64,000 nucleotides of DNA from Blastocystis sp. Blastoise (GCA_039096225.1 JBBPEB010000028.1:124001-188000); one strand, 5' to 3'. Counted from the stretch's first letter, positions 1 through 15,761 are shown. The notes: generated from the sequence alone by a model not told the origin. Program-made: numbers and translations.

Positions 1-338
1 ATATTATATTATATTATATTATATTATATTATATTATATTATATTATATTATATTATATTATATTATATTATATTATATTATATTATATTATATTATATT
101 ATATTATATTATATTATATTATATTATATTATATTATATTATATTATATTATATTATATTATATTATATTATATTATATTATATTATATTATATTATATT
201 ATATTATATACTATTATATTATATTATATTATATTATATACTATTATATTATATTATATACTAATATTATATACTATTATATTATATTATATTATATACT
301 ATACTATTATATACTATTATATTATATTATATTATATA
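1..338. repeat. ATATT pentanucleotide tandem repeat
   Basis: Uninterrupted ATATT units fill about the first 205 bases. Beyond that the units are interrupted by variants such as ATACT. The array runs off the left edge of the window. It follows a plausible splice donor (near 339-342, minus strand) of the GH13-like gene, so it probably lies inside an intron of that gene. Confidence 0.95.
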
Positions 339-339
339 C

Positions 340-1426
340 ACCAGCATAGATAGGATGGAGTAATATCGCATTTCAGAGGTTCAATAGGGAGTAATATAAT
401 ACAATTAATCCCTAATAACTTCAAATAATTTAAACGCGGAATAATCGAAGAAAAAGTACCATTTATATATTCTATAGAATAGTATAGAATAGTATATAAT
501 AGAATATACCATCAGAATTGAATGTAGGTACATGAAGTGTATAGAATACGAGTTTCTCTTTGGCTTTTAAAGTAATAGTCTTATAAGTATTCCATTCTAT
601 ATCTTCAGAATAAGTAGAATCAAACATAGGATTCAAATCATAAGGAGATCTATATATAAAATAATATATAACACAACATATAATACAATATATAATATAA
701 CACAATAAAATAATATATAACACAATAAAATACATATATAACCCAATAAAATACATAAATAACACAATAGATAAAAAAAATACAATGTAAAAGATTCTAT
801 AGAATAACGTTTATAGTGTTCACCATTATATTCCATATCATAATAAAATGAAGTATCATTTCGAATATTAACAATAAATAAATACCAATAACCGTCTCCT
901 TGATTTCTATAGAATAATAATTATATATATTATAAACATACGTCATGGAATATAAGTGACTTTCATCATCTTGTTTGATATATATGGACACCTTTGTTGA
1001 ATTCTTTGAATAAACTCGGTAGGACATACCATAATAATATAAATTACCATTCAATTTATATCCTATAGACTTCTCCCAATATAAGAAACCTTCAAAATCA
1101 CTTCGTTCACAATTAGGAAGACTATAATCATCAGGACATTTCAATGTTGGATCACTTTTAGCTAATGCATCCAAATATAATCCTAATGAAATCGCAAGGG
1201 CCAAGAAAATAATGAAGAAAAACAAAGATATAGAAATAACAAAAGCTAAATGATCTCGAGCCCAACTATTTTTCTTCGGAACATTTCTCTTTGCCATTTT
1301 CCTTCTTAGTTTCTTCTCTGTAGACCATGTATTGTTTACAGAAAAGAAATCTTCAGGTAAGATTTTCAAATCGATACGAGTATTCAACGATTGATTTGCA
1401 GATGATGTAGATCTAGTTCCATACAT
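340..1426 (-). CDS. Membrane-anchored GH13 (alpha-amylase/branching-enzyme-like) protein, 5' part only
   Basis: Only the N-terminal part is in the window; the gene continues left through the ATATT intron. The start is the ATG at 1426. Introns at 907-941, 650-783 and 472-509 (35, 134 and 38 nt) join in phase. Residues about 50-72 form one hydrophobic segment after a basic stretch, which suggests a type II membrane protein. The lumenal part has a CBM48/E-set-like region (motifs YYYGMSYRVY, GYWYLFIVNI, RNDTSFYYDMEYNG), then LHVPTFNSDEYINGTFSSII and LNYLKLLGINCIILLPIEP. These match the first beta-strands of the GH13 barrel after a CBM48 module in branching and debranching enzymes. The catalytic residues lie outside the window, so activity is unproven. 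The E-set order makes an amino-acid-transporter heavy chain (SLC3) less likely. Confidence 0.72.
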
Positions 1427-1710
1427 TAGTCTGAATCTATTTATTTATTGAATAACTCAAAACTATGGAATCTTTTTCTTAAAAAACAAATTTGTTTTTA
1501 TTCAAACACTTTCTATTCGTTAAATTCAAAAACAAAATTTCGTGCATCCAATATGTTATTGATATATTATTTTTTTTTCTTTTTATTCATCCTCTTTAAT
1601 ATTTCTATTAGTTTTCAATTATATATAATTTTGTATATGTAAACAAACGATGAAACAAAAAGATAATAATATCCTATTATTTAAAAAATAGAATATATAA
1701 AGAAATAATT

Positions 1711-3456
1711 TCACTTTTGTTGATAAAACGTACGACTTTTGATTCTATCGGATAAACTAGCATCATTACCCAAATAAGCATCCTTCTTAAATGATTGTAA
1801 ATAATTATTATTTTCATCATAATTCTTCTTCAACTCTTCTTCTTCTTCTGTTTCTTTTATATCCTTTTTATGATTCTCTAATAATCGCTTATATCGCAAA
1901 TCTTGATTCACAGAAGCATCCTGTTTCATTTCATTTAATCGCTTCTGAACTTCTTCTTCAGTTAATTGTTTATCTTTTTTATTATTTCTATCTTTTGTAT
2001 ATGTATTTGAATTCTTGTGAGAATCATCTATTTTTCGAGTCTCATAAGTATCTATTCTATTATTATTATTATTATTATTATGTCTACTATTACTTCTACT
2101 TCTATATCTAGATCTCTCATAGTCTCTTCTTCTATTATTATGTCTACTATTACTTCTACTTCTATATCTAGAATGTCTACTATTACTTCTACTTCTTCTT
2201 CTATTACTATTACTTCTGTGTCTAGAATGTCTTCTTTTAGAATCAACTCTATTATCTCTATATTCTGATCTTTTCTCTATAGTATTATTCTCTTTCTTCT
2301 TATCTATATCTATATCACTATCATCATCCTCTCTAGAAGGAGAAGAAGAAGAAGACGATTTTTTATGATTTTTTGAACGATAATCACGGGAATGGTGATG
2401 ATGATCTCTTTATATAATATCACATAATAAAAATAATATAATAAAAATAATAATAAAAATAGTATAATAAAAATAATAATAAAAATAGTATAATAAAAAT
2501 AATAATAAAAATAATATAATAAAAATAGTAATAAAAATAACAACCATACCTTTCACTATTTGATTTCTATATAAATATAATAATTATATATATGATTATT
2601 TATACATACAGAAGAAGAACTTGTTTTACTGTGCTTATCATTTTCTGATGATTTTGATATATCAGCTGTACTCGTTGAAATACCTACTGGCTTCCCTAAT
2701 TGTTTTGATAACTATAATAATAATATAAATAAACATAATAAATGTTATAAACAAAATAATAAACATAATAATAAACATAATAAACATATATATACGGCTT
2801 CCATGAGTTGTTTCTTACGTCTTGGATTCTCTAATAGTTTCTTCCTCATTTCAATTTCTTTTCGTTTCATCTCTAACAACGGGTCTTCATGAACACGACG
2901 AAAAGCCTCGGTTTCCTATATAGAAAACACTCTTACATTACTCTAACAATCAATATACATATATTTATATACAGAGGAAACAACTGGAGCATTAGCTATA
3001 CTGGCACCGGCGATTGAACCATCTTCAAGCTTCGAAAATGTATTTTTATCATCTTTATCAAAATCAACAGCTGCCTTACCAGTTAAATAATCTTCATCAG
3101 TTGGACCTTCTCTCTTATACGTATACATCCATTCTACACACTCTTTCTTCTATATATTATTGTTATTACAACTATTCACACTATTTTTATGACTATTCAC
3201 AATAACACATACATCATCTTCAATATTTCGATCGTGAATAGCTGTGATCTCCATCAATTGGCGCTCATCTTTTATCTTCTTCTGTAATTCTTTGATTTTC
3301 TTCTCTTCAGCTGCCTTCTCTTGCTCTCTTATCCACACAGCCTCTCTGTTCTATCCAAAATAAACATATAATGACATATAATAAAGAACAACTTACATTT
3401 CTATTACCTGGATTCCATTTCTTTTTCGACAAAAACTCTAAAGGAGTCTTTACCAT
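1711..3456 (-). CDS. CWC25: Pre-mRNA splicing factor CWC25 homologue
   Basis: CWC25 joins the spliceosome after Prp2 action and promotes the first transesterification. The protein starts MVKTPLEFLSKKKWNPGNRN, the conserved Cwc25 head with its KK-W-P-G signature. A Lys/Glu-rich coiled coil (EQEKAAEEKKIKELQKKIKD) and the EWMYTYKREGPTDEDYLTGK block follow, as in the family. The middle is an RS-like Arg/Ser/Asn/His tract (about 2050-2270). The C-terminus DASLSDRIKSRTFYQQK resembles the conserved Cwc25 tail. Several short introns interrupt it; the first spans about 3351-3396 and starts GTAAGT. Stop is TGA at 1711. The neighbouring minus-strand genes are unrelated in function. Confidence 0.9.
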
Positions 3457-4180
3457 GACCAATATAAATTAAATCTATAATATATTATAATAAAAATTAT
3501 TTTTTGCTTTAATAAACAAAAAATAAGATAAATCGAAATGTTTTGAATTTTCTCCTGTTTATTTACATTTGAATAGGTCATTTTTTTAAATATTTCGTGA
3601 TTCACGAATTTTGTGAATAATTTGTTGTGTATTGATTTTATATAAGGAATTGAGGTTTTATTAGATTTGTATTATGTTTGGAATAAACTATATATCAGAA
3701 ATGAAGAAATTTATGCGGTGATTTTAAATTATTATTTGTATTATTGATAGATTAGTAGTTATAAATGGTTGGGTGATAAGTAAACATGATTCAAGGAATA
3801 TTTAATGAATAGAATCTATGATAAAAGCTCATCATTCTTGAAAATCACAGAAAATAAGCGATTCTTCTCTCTTTAAGTTATTTTCAATTGTTCAGATATA
3901 TCTCAGATATGATTTATTTATGATATTTAACTTGATATAGACTTATAGTTAATATTTTATAAATAAGAGCCGACTGTTTATTATATTATTTATGTTAGTT
4001 ATTCTAACAATGATAAATTGATATTATTTGATTAATATAGATTGTATAAGGAGAATCTTATATAAATACTTTATGTTGTATCTATATATGAGGATTACAT
4101 ATTATAAAATTATCTATATACTTGTTTTATATCGCTAATAAGTTAGTGTTGCACAGAGTTAATGATATTATGTTTTATTT

Positions 4181-4223
<43 letters not shown>

Positions 4224-4568
4224 CAAGAATTGATGTGAATATTATGACAATATTTTTATGTCAGCATTGAACTTGAATCAAAACAGACGACAATCTATAG
4301 AAAAAACATAAAAACGCTACTATATTATATATGAAATAGTTTTCAACCAATATTATATAATTGCTTTTAAAAAATAAAAAATATATGTGTATAATAATAA
4401 TGTTAAGATAATATGATGAATGTATTTTTTTTAATTTATAGAGAAAATAATTATTTTTAGTTGAAAGTATAATTTGTATATATATATCGTTATATGAGAA
4501 TAAAACTAAAACCAGCTTCAAAAAGAGACTTATTTTCAGTAATATATATTATATATATATAAAAAACA
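3457..4568. other. Intergenic region between CWC25 and TTC38
   Basis: About 1.1 kb of AT-rich, non-repetitive sequence with one TA run at about 4180-4220. The short open frame at 4261-4521 has no recognisable motif and is probably chance. It should hold the CWC25 promoter and the TTC38 3' end, but I see no defined element. Confidence 0.6.
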
Positions 4569-7117
<2,549 letters not shown>

Positions 7118-7899
7118 AATGATTATATTGTTAATGCATATACGATCTAGAGAGAGGAACCATATATCTGAGTCGTTTACATATTGGAACCGTTAATTTT
7201 GTGAGAGATAACATCATCGTTCAATGTAAAAAAGAAGAAAAAACTGTGATTAAAAAACATTCTTTTCAAAGAAATTCTTTTCGTTCGTTTTTTTAAAATT
7301 CTAATAATTTTTTTTATCATCAAATGAAAGTTCCCATGTTGACTATAATAATAGAATTATAAAAATTAGTTTCTATTCGCTTTTCATGATTTGATAATCT
7401 ATATTTTGAATTATTCTTGATTTTTTATATCTAAATAATTTATAAAACATTAATATATGCCATTTATATGTGAATTTCTAACAAATATGAAAAAATAGTA
7501 ATCTCGAAATAAAAAAACACTAACAATTCACTTTATTGTCATTTATAAATATATTCATTGATTCATCAAATGATATAAATATCTTTTTCTTATTGTTTCT
7601 TTTCTATTTGCGATGAAAAAAGAATATTCATCATCATATTTCAAATACTTTCATATTATCACTGAATTCAACTGAAATGAAAAATGAATAAATAACGAAA
7701 ACAATGATTCTATGCTAAAAATAGGTCAATTAATAGAAATTCCCACGTTCATGGGTATTCTGTGGAAATCAATGAAGGAAAAGCAATCAATCTTCTTATT
7801 CAAAGATTGTTAGTTTGTTGTTCATTAATTAATAATGGTATATATATAAAGCGATTTCTATTACGTTCATAATGTCGTTATCTATTTGTTCTCCTTGTA
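7118..7899. other. Divergent intergenic region, TTC38 / FKBP
   Basis: About 780 bp between the start codons of two divergent genes. It is AT-rich with T-runs near 7290-7310 and has no long repeat. It should hold both promoters. I see no clear TATA or initiator signal above background. Confidence 0.55.
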
Positions 7900-8399
7900 T
7901 TGGGTGTTGAAAAGAAAGTTTTAGTTGCTGGTGATGGTGTCCATTTCCCTAAGAAGGGTGATATGCTCTCCATGCATTATGTTGGAACTCTTACCAACGG
8001 TCAAAAGTTTGATTCTTCTCGTGATCGTCAGAAGCCTTTCAATTTCACCATTGGTGTCGGTCAAGTCATCAGAGGTTGGGATGAAGGTGTCATGACTATG
8101 TCTAAGGGTGAAAAGGCTGTTTTAACTATTTCTCCTGATTATGGTTATGGTGTTCGTGGTGTTCCCCCGATGTATATATATACATTATTTTATTTCTTTT
8201 TTTATTGTTTACATTATATATATTTTTTTTATTGTTTACGTTATATTATATAATAAATATTTTATCTTTTTTTTTATATAATTCTATTTTTGTTTGTTAT
8301 TCATATTATTGTATATATATATATATAAATAATCATATCTATAGCATTCCTAGAAACGCTACTCTTGTTTTTGAAGTTGAACTTTTAGAAATTATGTAA
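7900..8399 (+). CDS. FKBP1: FKBP12-type peptidyl-prolyl cis-trans isomerase
   Basis: A single-domain cytosolic FK506-binding isomerase. The product reads GVEKKVLVAGDGVHFPKKGD, MLSMHYVGTLTNGQKFDSSR, FTIGVGQVIRGWDEGVMTMS, YGYGVRGVPP, then IIPRNATLVFEVELLEIM. This is the full FKBP fold of about 108 residues with the active-site Tyr, Phe, Asp, Ile and Trp in their usual contexts. One intron (8172-8344, GTATAT...ATAG) splits the Ile codon before IPRN. The start is odd. The coding frame has no ATG, only TTG at 7900, while one base fewer in ATTGGG (7899-7904) would give ATGGGTGTTGAA, the exact FKBP12-type start. A sequencing or assembly indel, or a non-AUG start, is the likely reason. Stop is TAA at 8397-8399. 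Confidence 0.92.
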
Positions 8400-8543
8400 A
8401 TACTTTAATTTATATAAAGTCTTCAAATTTAATTTTTTTTTAAAATTATTTGTTTGGTTTATTATATGTATTATATCTTAACTATAATAAACAAAGAAAG
8501 AATAGAATATAAAATGAATTAGAAGTAATAATAATAAAACTAT

Positions 8544-11459
8544 TTATTCCAAGTTTTCGTTCATTTGACTGTGTTTATTTAAATAGTCTTTGCTTGTCAT
8601 TTCATAGAGACGTGAAAGAGTTCTTCTACAAGAAAAAGCAACAGCTGTAACTGAATCATATCTTCCTTTTTCCATTTCATTCTTAGATTGTTTGGCTTTA
8701 TCAATGAAATGCTGCTCTAAGTCAAAAACAGATTTAAATAAGCCATCAATCTATATAGACATATATATGATAAATATAATTTATTGATTAAAAGCATTAA
8801 ATAAATGAATATATGATTGATATTATTACTCCTATAATATATCTAAATATATACAGGTGTTTCTGCAGTTAGAATAATTCTCTTTTTATTATCATATAAT
8901 TGATCGATTAACGTGACAAATCGCGACAAAGAAGACGGTTTGTCTAGTGTGAATATTGGAACCTATAATATATATAAAGAAAATACTTATTAAAGTGACT
9001 TATTGGATAATATATATAGAATTTATTATATAAATAATGAATAAGAGAATATTTATTTTAAATGATTTATAGGATAATATAGATTGTTGTTTACTAAATT
9101 AATAAGAATATATATATATATATATATATATACATCAGTGAGAATAAGTGTGTGGAAATGTTTACAAATCGACATATAATCATCAATACCACGATCCTAT
9201 ATATATATAGAATATTCATAATAATATATATTATACAAATAGTTTTTCTATTATATATATATACATTTATACATAAGTCTTTGAAAGTGAACATACACAA
9301 TCCTTTATAAGCAGAAGGTACTTCAAGAACACGATTTCCTTTTATAGGAAGAGAAAGAGAAGTATTTGGCTTAAATAATGGGGGATATAAACTCTCTATA
9401 ATATAATATATATAATTATATACATATATATATATTAATAGAATCAATGATGGAATTACAAGAAAAGAGAAGAATTTTAGAATAATATAAAAATATATAA
9501 ATAATAATAGAATATAATATAAAATGAATAGATACTTTTTTCATTAAAATAAATAAATAATAATATTAATAATAATAATTACGCATGGATAACGATATTA
9601 TAAAGCTATAATAATAATAATATATACCAAGAACAGAGGTAGTTGCTTCCCCAAGGGGATATAAGACGACATCTTCCACGGGGAATGCTGTTGTTTTACG
9701 ATAATCGATAGAACTATCAATATCTATAGGTCTGCAGTATTGTTGTAATAGAGAAATAAAAGGAAGGAAATAATATCGATTTAATCCCCCTTTATATAAT
9801 AATTCTGGAGACTGATTTGAAGTGCAAACGACAACTGTGCCACATTTAAATAAAGTCTCAAAAATATGGCATAATATCAAGGCATCAGCAATATCAGTTA
9901 CCTTTAGAAAGATAAGGATAGAGTAAGCATAATAAAGATATAATAATAATAATTAATGATTATAAGTATATAATAATGATAAATCTAATAATTAATGATT
10001 ATAAGTTTAATAATAATAAACATAATAATTAATGATTATAAGTATATAATAATACTAAACATAATAAACATAATAAACATAATAAGCCTAACAATAACAA
10101 TATATATACATGGAACTCATCAAAGCAAATAAGAGGATATTCAAGTGCTATGTCTTTAGACACTTGAATAATGCTTTCTTGATCTCCTGTAAGATGACTA
10201 TGTTCATAAACACCTTCTTTCCCTTTCATATGTATATTTCTCTCATGTACACGGCGATGAATATCCTGCATAAATTCATGAAAATGAACACGATATTTAT
10301 TTCCATTGACAGAAACACAATTATAAAACATATCCATAATCATACTTTTCCCTGTACCTACATTACCATATAAGTAAATCCCGCGGGGAACTCTGCACCA
10401 TTCATAAGTATGTCCTCTTTCTAATTTATTGATATCCTCTTCACTCATGTGAATACGTTTCTCAATTTTCTTCATTTCCTGCTGTTTACGACTATATATA
10501 TATATTGATTTATATATACAGTATAATGAAATCAAATAATGAATATTATTATTAATATAATAGTATATATATTTAGTGAATATTAGACTCATATAATATT
10601 TATAAATGGAAAGAACTATATAAAACCAGTTATAAATAACATTCATTAATACTGTCAAGAAATTATCACAATAGGAAATAACAAATAATAATATGTATAT
10701 TCAAGGATAATAAGAATCTAATATTCTTTTAAATATATATTCATAAGAATAGAAAATGAATTTATATATATATATTGAATAAAAGAAATATAAACATTTT
10801 ATTAAAAAAAATAATAATTGTTAAAAGTATATATATAGTATTATTTATACAATAGAGTATATACTATAATATATATATACAATTCAGGATGTGCTACAGA
10901 ATAAGGAACAACTTCAGTAGGTAGACGAGGGACTACTTGATAGGATTCCGTGATCTTCTTTCGAATTCCAAATGCATTGGAGAGAACGGTTGGCTGTAAA
11001 TAGGGTTTTAACTTATATCTATTGAAATATTCATTTATGTACACTTAGAAAAGAATGAATATATGTTAATATGATATATATATTTCATTGATAATCCATT
11101 GAATAGAATAGTAAAACATACTTTTCGTTGTCTTTACTTATTGCATCATAATAAATCATATCCTTTTTAGCTTCTTCTTCTTTATCATATATTCCTACTC
11201 TCTCAACGCCACCTGTTTCCAATAGACGAACAATTTCAAATGCAGGAATTTCGGGGCGTTTGTAATTTTTTAGAGCATTTTCCAATCTTGAAAAGTAGTA
11301 TACAACACCTGATTGATTTGGATCTTTTAATATAGATCCATTCTTTAAACAACGCAAATATTCTTCAGAAATTCGAGTTGATGTGGAAGAGAAAACTCTT
11401 ATAGGGCTTTTAATCAATCCTATGTTTTTCATAGATGATTTAAATACTATTCCCCACAT
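8544..11459 (-). CDS. AFG1L: AFG1-like mitochondrial AAA+ ATPase (AFG1L/LACE1, ZapE family)
   Basis: An inner-membrane-associated ATPase linked to mitochondrial protein quality control. The N-terminus MWGIVFKSSMKNIGLIKSPI, then RVFSSTSTR, is a classic presequence. EEYLRCLKNGSILKDPNQSG is the AFG1 family opening block. Walker A is GNVGTGKS in PRGIYLYGNVGTGKSMIMDM; Walker B is PLICFDEFHVTD. VVVCTSNQSPELLYKGGLNR and IDSSIDYRK are further family signatures. The C-terminus carries SRFVTLIDQLYDNKKRIILT and FSCRRTLSRLYEMTSKDYL. Joining of the 10880-11040 exon (YKLKPYLQPTVLSNAFG) is supported by phase. That segment is an insertion relative to the short AFG1 core. Stop is TAA at 8544-8546. A CCGCGG site lies in the Walker A exon at 10381-10386. 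Confidence 0.88.
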
Positions 11460-11675
11460 TATTTATTTTATATAAAAGAATAACGTATCGAAAAATGTAT
11501 TTTAAAAAATTGTTTTAAAAATATTTCAATTCCCAGCTTTTTTATATAAATTACAGAGAGAAATGTCTACATTTTCATTAATATTATGAGAAAACTGTTT
11601 TCATTTTATTTCTTTGGAAACTTGAGTTCTTTAGATATTATTATTGATTAATTCTTACGAAAATCAAAGAAACAA
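11460..11675. promoter_or_regulatory. Short divergent intergenic space, AFG1L / EXOSC7
   Basis: Only 216 bp separate the two start codons, so this must contain both core promoters. It is AT-rich with T-runs. No specific motif is resolved. Confidence 0.5.
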
Positions 11676-13082
11676 ATGGATCAGATTAGTGTTACCGAGA
11701 AAAAATATATATGTGATGGTATAAAACAGAATATACGTACTGATGGAAGAACTAATAAGGATTATAGAAAGTTAGAATTAGAGACAAGTCTCATTCAGCA
11801 GTGTCATGGTTCAGCAAGAGTGCGAACTGTCAATAGTGGTACGGATGTACTTGTTGCTATTAAATTAGAGGTGATTACTCCAGATGAGAAGACTCCAAAA
11901 TGTGGTGCGTTAGACGTATCTGTCGATTTCACTGCTTCTTCTTCATTACACTTTCGTAGTCGTGAATTTGATATTGAGAGTATCTCCTTAGCTAATAAAT
12001 TATCAGAGTATGATATTTCTTTTCATTTTCTTTATTTGTAATCATTATTTTATTATTATTGACATATATTTAGTTTATATTTATTTCTTTTTTCTATTTA
12101 GAGTATTGATGAGTTCAGGAGCTGTTGATTTGGAATCGTTGTGTATAATTGAGAAATTATTTGCTTGGAAATTATATATAGATATACAAATATTATCTGA
12201 TGATGGTAATTTATTTGATATAATATTTTATGCTATAAATGCTGCTCTTCAAACAACGCGTCTCCCAAAGACCAATCCCTTAGCAGATCTAGATAATGGA
12301 GAAAGAGACTTTGAGATTGATGATGATCCTTCAACTTATATACGCTTAAATTGCAAACAATTACCTCTCTGTATTACTCTATCACAAGTATGCTTATTAT
12401 TATGTTTATTATGATTATTATGTTTATTATGATTATTATTATGTTTATTATTATATGTTATTATTATTATGTTTATTAATATTATGCTTATTAAATATAT
12501 ATATTGAATGCTTAATAAATGTTAATTTTGTGTTTATATGATACTCTTTATTATATTTATATATATTATCATTACACTTATAATATTATTAATATACTTA
12601 TAATACTATTATTATACTTATAATACTATTATTATACTTATAATGCTTATCTTTTTAAAGATATCTGGAAAATTGGTTGTTGATTGCTCAAAAGTAGAAG
12701 AAGATTGCAGTTCATGTGCGTTACGAGTTGCCGTTAACAAAGAGGGAAAAATAGTCTCCTTACAAAATGTTTCTGGAACAATTTCTCAAGAATTATTATT
12801 TGGATCTATTGAAGTATATATATATATTATTATTATATATATTATTTATTACTATTCAACATTTTGTTGTCAAGTGAATTCTATATATATTAATACATAT
12901 TCTCTCTAGATTGCAAATCACGTGGCTAGTGCATTATTTACGTCTCTTGATAAGATAGTTGAAGTATATAAATATAACTATATATTAATTTTTTTACTAA
13001 TTTTTCAATAAATATTATTTAGAAAGATGATGAACTATGGACAAATGATGTTATTCCAAATAGAAGAGGTTTTTTCGCTTAA
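11676..13082 (+). CDS. EXOSC7: Exosome complex subunit RRP42 / EXOSC7
   Basis: An RNase PH-like ring subunit of the RNA exosome (3' to 5' RNA processing and decay). It opens MDQISVTEKKYICDGIKQNI, then RTDGRTNKDYR, which is the RNase PH-family GRxxxxxR entry. KLELETSLIQQCHGSARVRT, CGALDVSVDFTASSS, INAALQTTRLPK and KLVVDCSKVEEDCSSCALRV follow in the order seen in Rrp42. The C-terminus is ELWTNDVIPNRRGFFA followed by TAA. Introns interrupt after NKLSE, after CITLSQ, after LLFGSIE and before KDDELW. Length (about 290 residues) fits the family. A second exosome subunit, CSL4, lies 21 kb downstream. Confidence 0.9.
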
Positions 13083-13532
13083 TATATCATACTTATCTAT
13101 AATTAATAAAGAAAAAACTTTGACTATTTCTAATTTATTTGTTGATCACTTGTTACTTTTTTGTGTTATCTGTATATACTTGAATCTTGGTTTTGTTACT
13201 TATTATTCATCATATTGGTTTGTTATTATTCAAGTAAATGAGTTGTCGATGTCCGTTTAATAGAAGCTTATACTTGTTTTATAAATTTGTATTAAATAGG
13301 AAACACTTGTCATAATCAAATATGATATTTTAACATAATATCCATAGTTTCTAGCATATAGACACCATAGCAACATTTTATACACAAATTTCTTCCAGCA
13401 TAAACAATCATTTATAATAATCGCGGTTATTCAAATTGGTTAACGCATTCATTTCATTCTTTTCAAAAAGAAAAATAGAATCATTTTCATTATTTGTTTC
13501 TTTTATTTGTCTTTTTATTCAACATAATCAAG
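13083..13532. other. Intergenic region EXOSC7 - TMEM43
   Basis: 450 bp of AT-rich, non-repetitive sequence with one degenerate CCGCGG-like site near 13420 (TCGCGGTTATT). An open frame covering the first part continues past the EXOSC7 stop in another frame and has no family match. Confidence 0.5.
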
Positions 13533-15442
13533 ATGAGTGAAGAAAATAAAACTGTTAAGAACAGCACACGGTATAAATGCAACTAATTATTGAATCTACT
13601 TTTGAAATATAGCGTACCTGTACCTATGTGGAGAAAACTTATTGGCTTTTCTATTATTATTGCATCCTTTGTTTTCATGTGTTATACCGAATATACTAAC
13701 ACAAGTAAGATATCAGGAGTTATTCGTTTAATTCATAATGCTGTAAGTATATCGTTATTTTTCTTTCTAATTCTATGATAGTACACACTTCCGACGGATA
13801 CTGAAGTCATTGAAGATTATAATGATGAGAATATTATTCTTGTTTCATCAAGAACAAAACCTCATCCTAATTTTGGTCTTACAGAATTAGAATTTGATCT
13901 TCGTTTTGCAAATCAAATGCGTGTTCGTCGTGATGTTGAATATTGTCAATGGGATGAAATCTATGAAGAAATTGATGGTATTGAACAAGTTAGTTACAAG
14001 AAATCATGGATAAATCATTTAGTTGATTCTTCTACTTTTAAAGAGCAAGAAGGACATTATAATCCTCAACGTGATCCTTTCCCTCCGTAATTATTATATA
14101 TTATATATTTATATTTTATTTTATTATATTTTATTATATTATTATTATTATATATTTATATTTTATTTTATCTTATATACTATATTATTATTTTATTATA
14201 TTATTATATATTATTATTATTATATATATAGTCGTGTTCGTATGCCTCGTAAAATATTGGCGGGAACATTCCTCTTTGAAAATGAATATTTACAACAAAT
14301 TGTATATTATTATGTTTATTATTCTTATCCTATTTATTATACTTTATATGACTATTGACATTAGTTGTCCTATTTAACATATATATATATATATATATAT
14401 AATAGCATGATCCTTGGAATCACTTCGCTCCTGATTCGCTTTCCCTCGCTCATATGCCCGCGTCAACTCGTGGAGAAGGATTCTATTTCGCAGATAGTTA
14501 CTGGTATTATAGTTTAAATAACATGACACTTAACCGCGGGGGAATCTTCCAAAAGAATCTCACGAGACTCGACGATAATGATGAACGTCTTGCCAATCTT
14601 AAAGAAAACTGTATATATATTTATTTATTATATAATGTATATTATTTAATATTCCCCGTGGTTATTCTCCTCTTTCTGTAGGTTCTCCTGGTGATATTCG
14701 TGTTGGTTTCGACACTCAAAAGGTTCCGTTCCCTCTTACGATTATGGGCACACAAGTATATATATTACTATTATTATAGAGTTATTATTATTATGTTTAT
14801 TATATTATTATATTATTATTATTATTATAACTATTATTATTATTATTATAACTATAATTATTATATAACTATAACTATGTCTATTATATAGCACGATCAC
14901 TATATTGTTCCTCTTCGTCATCCTATTACTGATAAGCCATTATATATAATTGCTGATGGAGATATGAATGCTGAACAACTTATTCAGTTCTATTTCAGTC
15001 AAGAACTGAAATATACTTATTATATTCGTATCTTTGGTGCCCTTGTTATTATGGTTGGCATGATTATTCTTAAAGGAATTCGTCATCCTTTCATTGTATA
15101 TATATATATATATAACAAGCTTATACTATAAATAACATAATATAAATAATATAATTATATATAAATAACATAATATAAATAAAATAATTATACTCTATAT
15201 AGTACATGCCTCATATTCTTCGTTCCTTCTTTGTAGGTACTCTCTCTTCTCTCCTCTTCTATATATGTATCTGTATATACTTCTTTGGTACAAACGATAT
15301 TTATTTCTATAAATCACTTCTCTATGCCCTTCCACCAGTTCTCCTTGCTATATCAGTTAATGTACTCTATAAATATATACTTATGTATAAATATGCAATG
15401 AAAATCATGAAAGAAAAAGAAATGGAAAAGAAAACACAATAA
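13533..15442 (+). CDS. TMEM43: TMEM43 (LUMA) homologue
   Basis: TMEM43 is a multi-pass protein of the inner nuclear membrane and ER that interacts with lamins and emerin in animals. The first exon MSEENKTVKNSTR joins VPVPMWRKLIGFSIIIASFV, the first membrane helix. LVSSRTKPHPNFGLTELEFD, VEYCQWDE and SYKKSWINHLVDSSTFKEQE are strong family blocks, as is PGDIRVGF. Three or four hydrophobic helices form the C-terminus (YYIRIFGALVIMVGMIIL and onwards), ending KEKEMEKKTQ followed by TAA, a cytosolic or nucleoplasmic basic tail. About seven introns. A CCGCGG site occurs at 14534-14539 within LNRGGIFQ. Confidence 0.9.
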
Positions 15443-15761
15443 ACTATATATTCTACTTGATTTTAACTATACAGACTTTTCCATTATTTATTTTATATAG
15501 TTTATTTAAATGTAATATATATATATATTTCTATATATATAACTGTATGGGTTAAATGTCGTATTTTTATTCTGTTTTATATCACATGATTGTACTCTTT
15601 TCTTTTTAATGGATTGTTCTTGTTCTCAAATCATTAATTGAAAGTAAAACAACATAATTAATTTTAAATATTTTAAAGAAAAAGAAGTTTTTAAATAATA
15701 AAAAAAAAATAACTCTCTGGCTAGTTTGATGTTTTTTTTTATATAATTTTCTAAAGTTACC
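15443..15761. other. Intergenic region TMEM43 - unknown small gene
   Basis: About 320 bp, AT-rich, with A and T runs. Nothing else recognisable. Confidence 0.5.

Noticed and set aside
2052-2246. Acidic Ile/Val/Asp/Glu frame on the minus strand
   Set aside because: A different minus-strand frame encodes the RS-like domain of CWC25, which joins the conserved N- and C-terminal blocks.
4261-4521. 86-codon frame in the CWC25-TTC38 gap
   Set aside because: AT-rich composition, no motif, no support from splicing phase or neighbours.
10841-11459. A separate mitochondrial gene upstream of the AFG1-like ATPase
   Set aside because: The exon contains the AFG1 family opening block. Phase joins YKLKPYL and VAHPE to RKQQEMKKIEK without a stop, so one gene is simpler.
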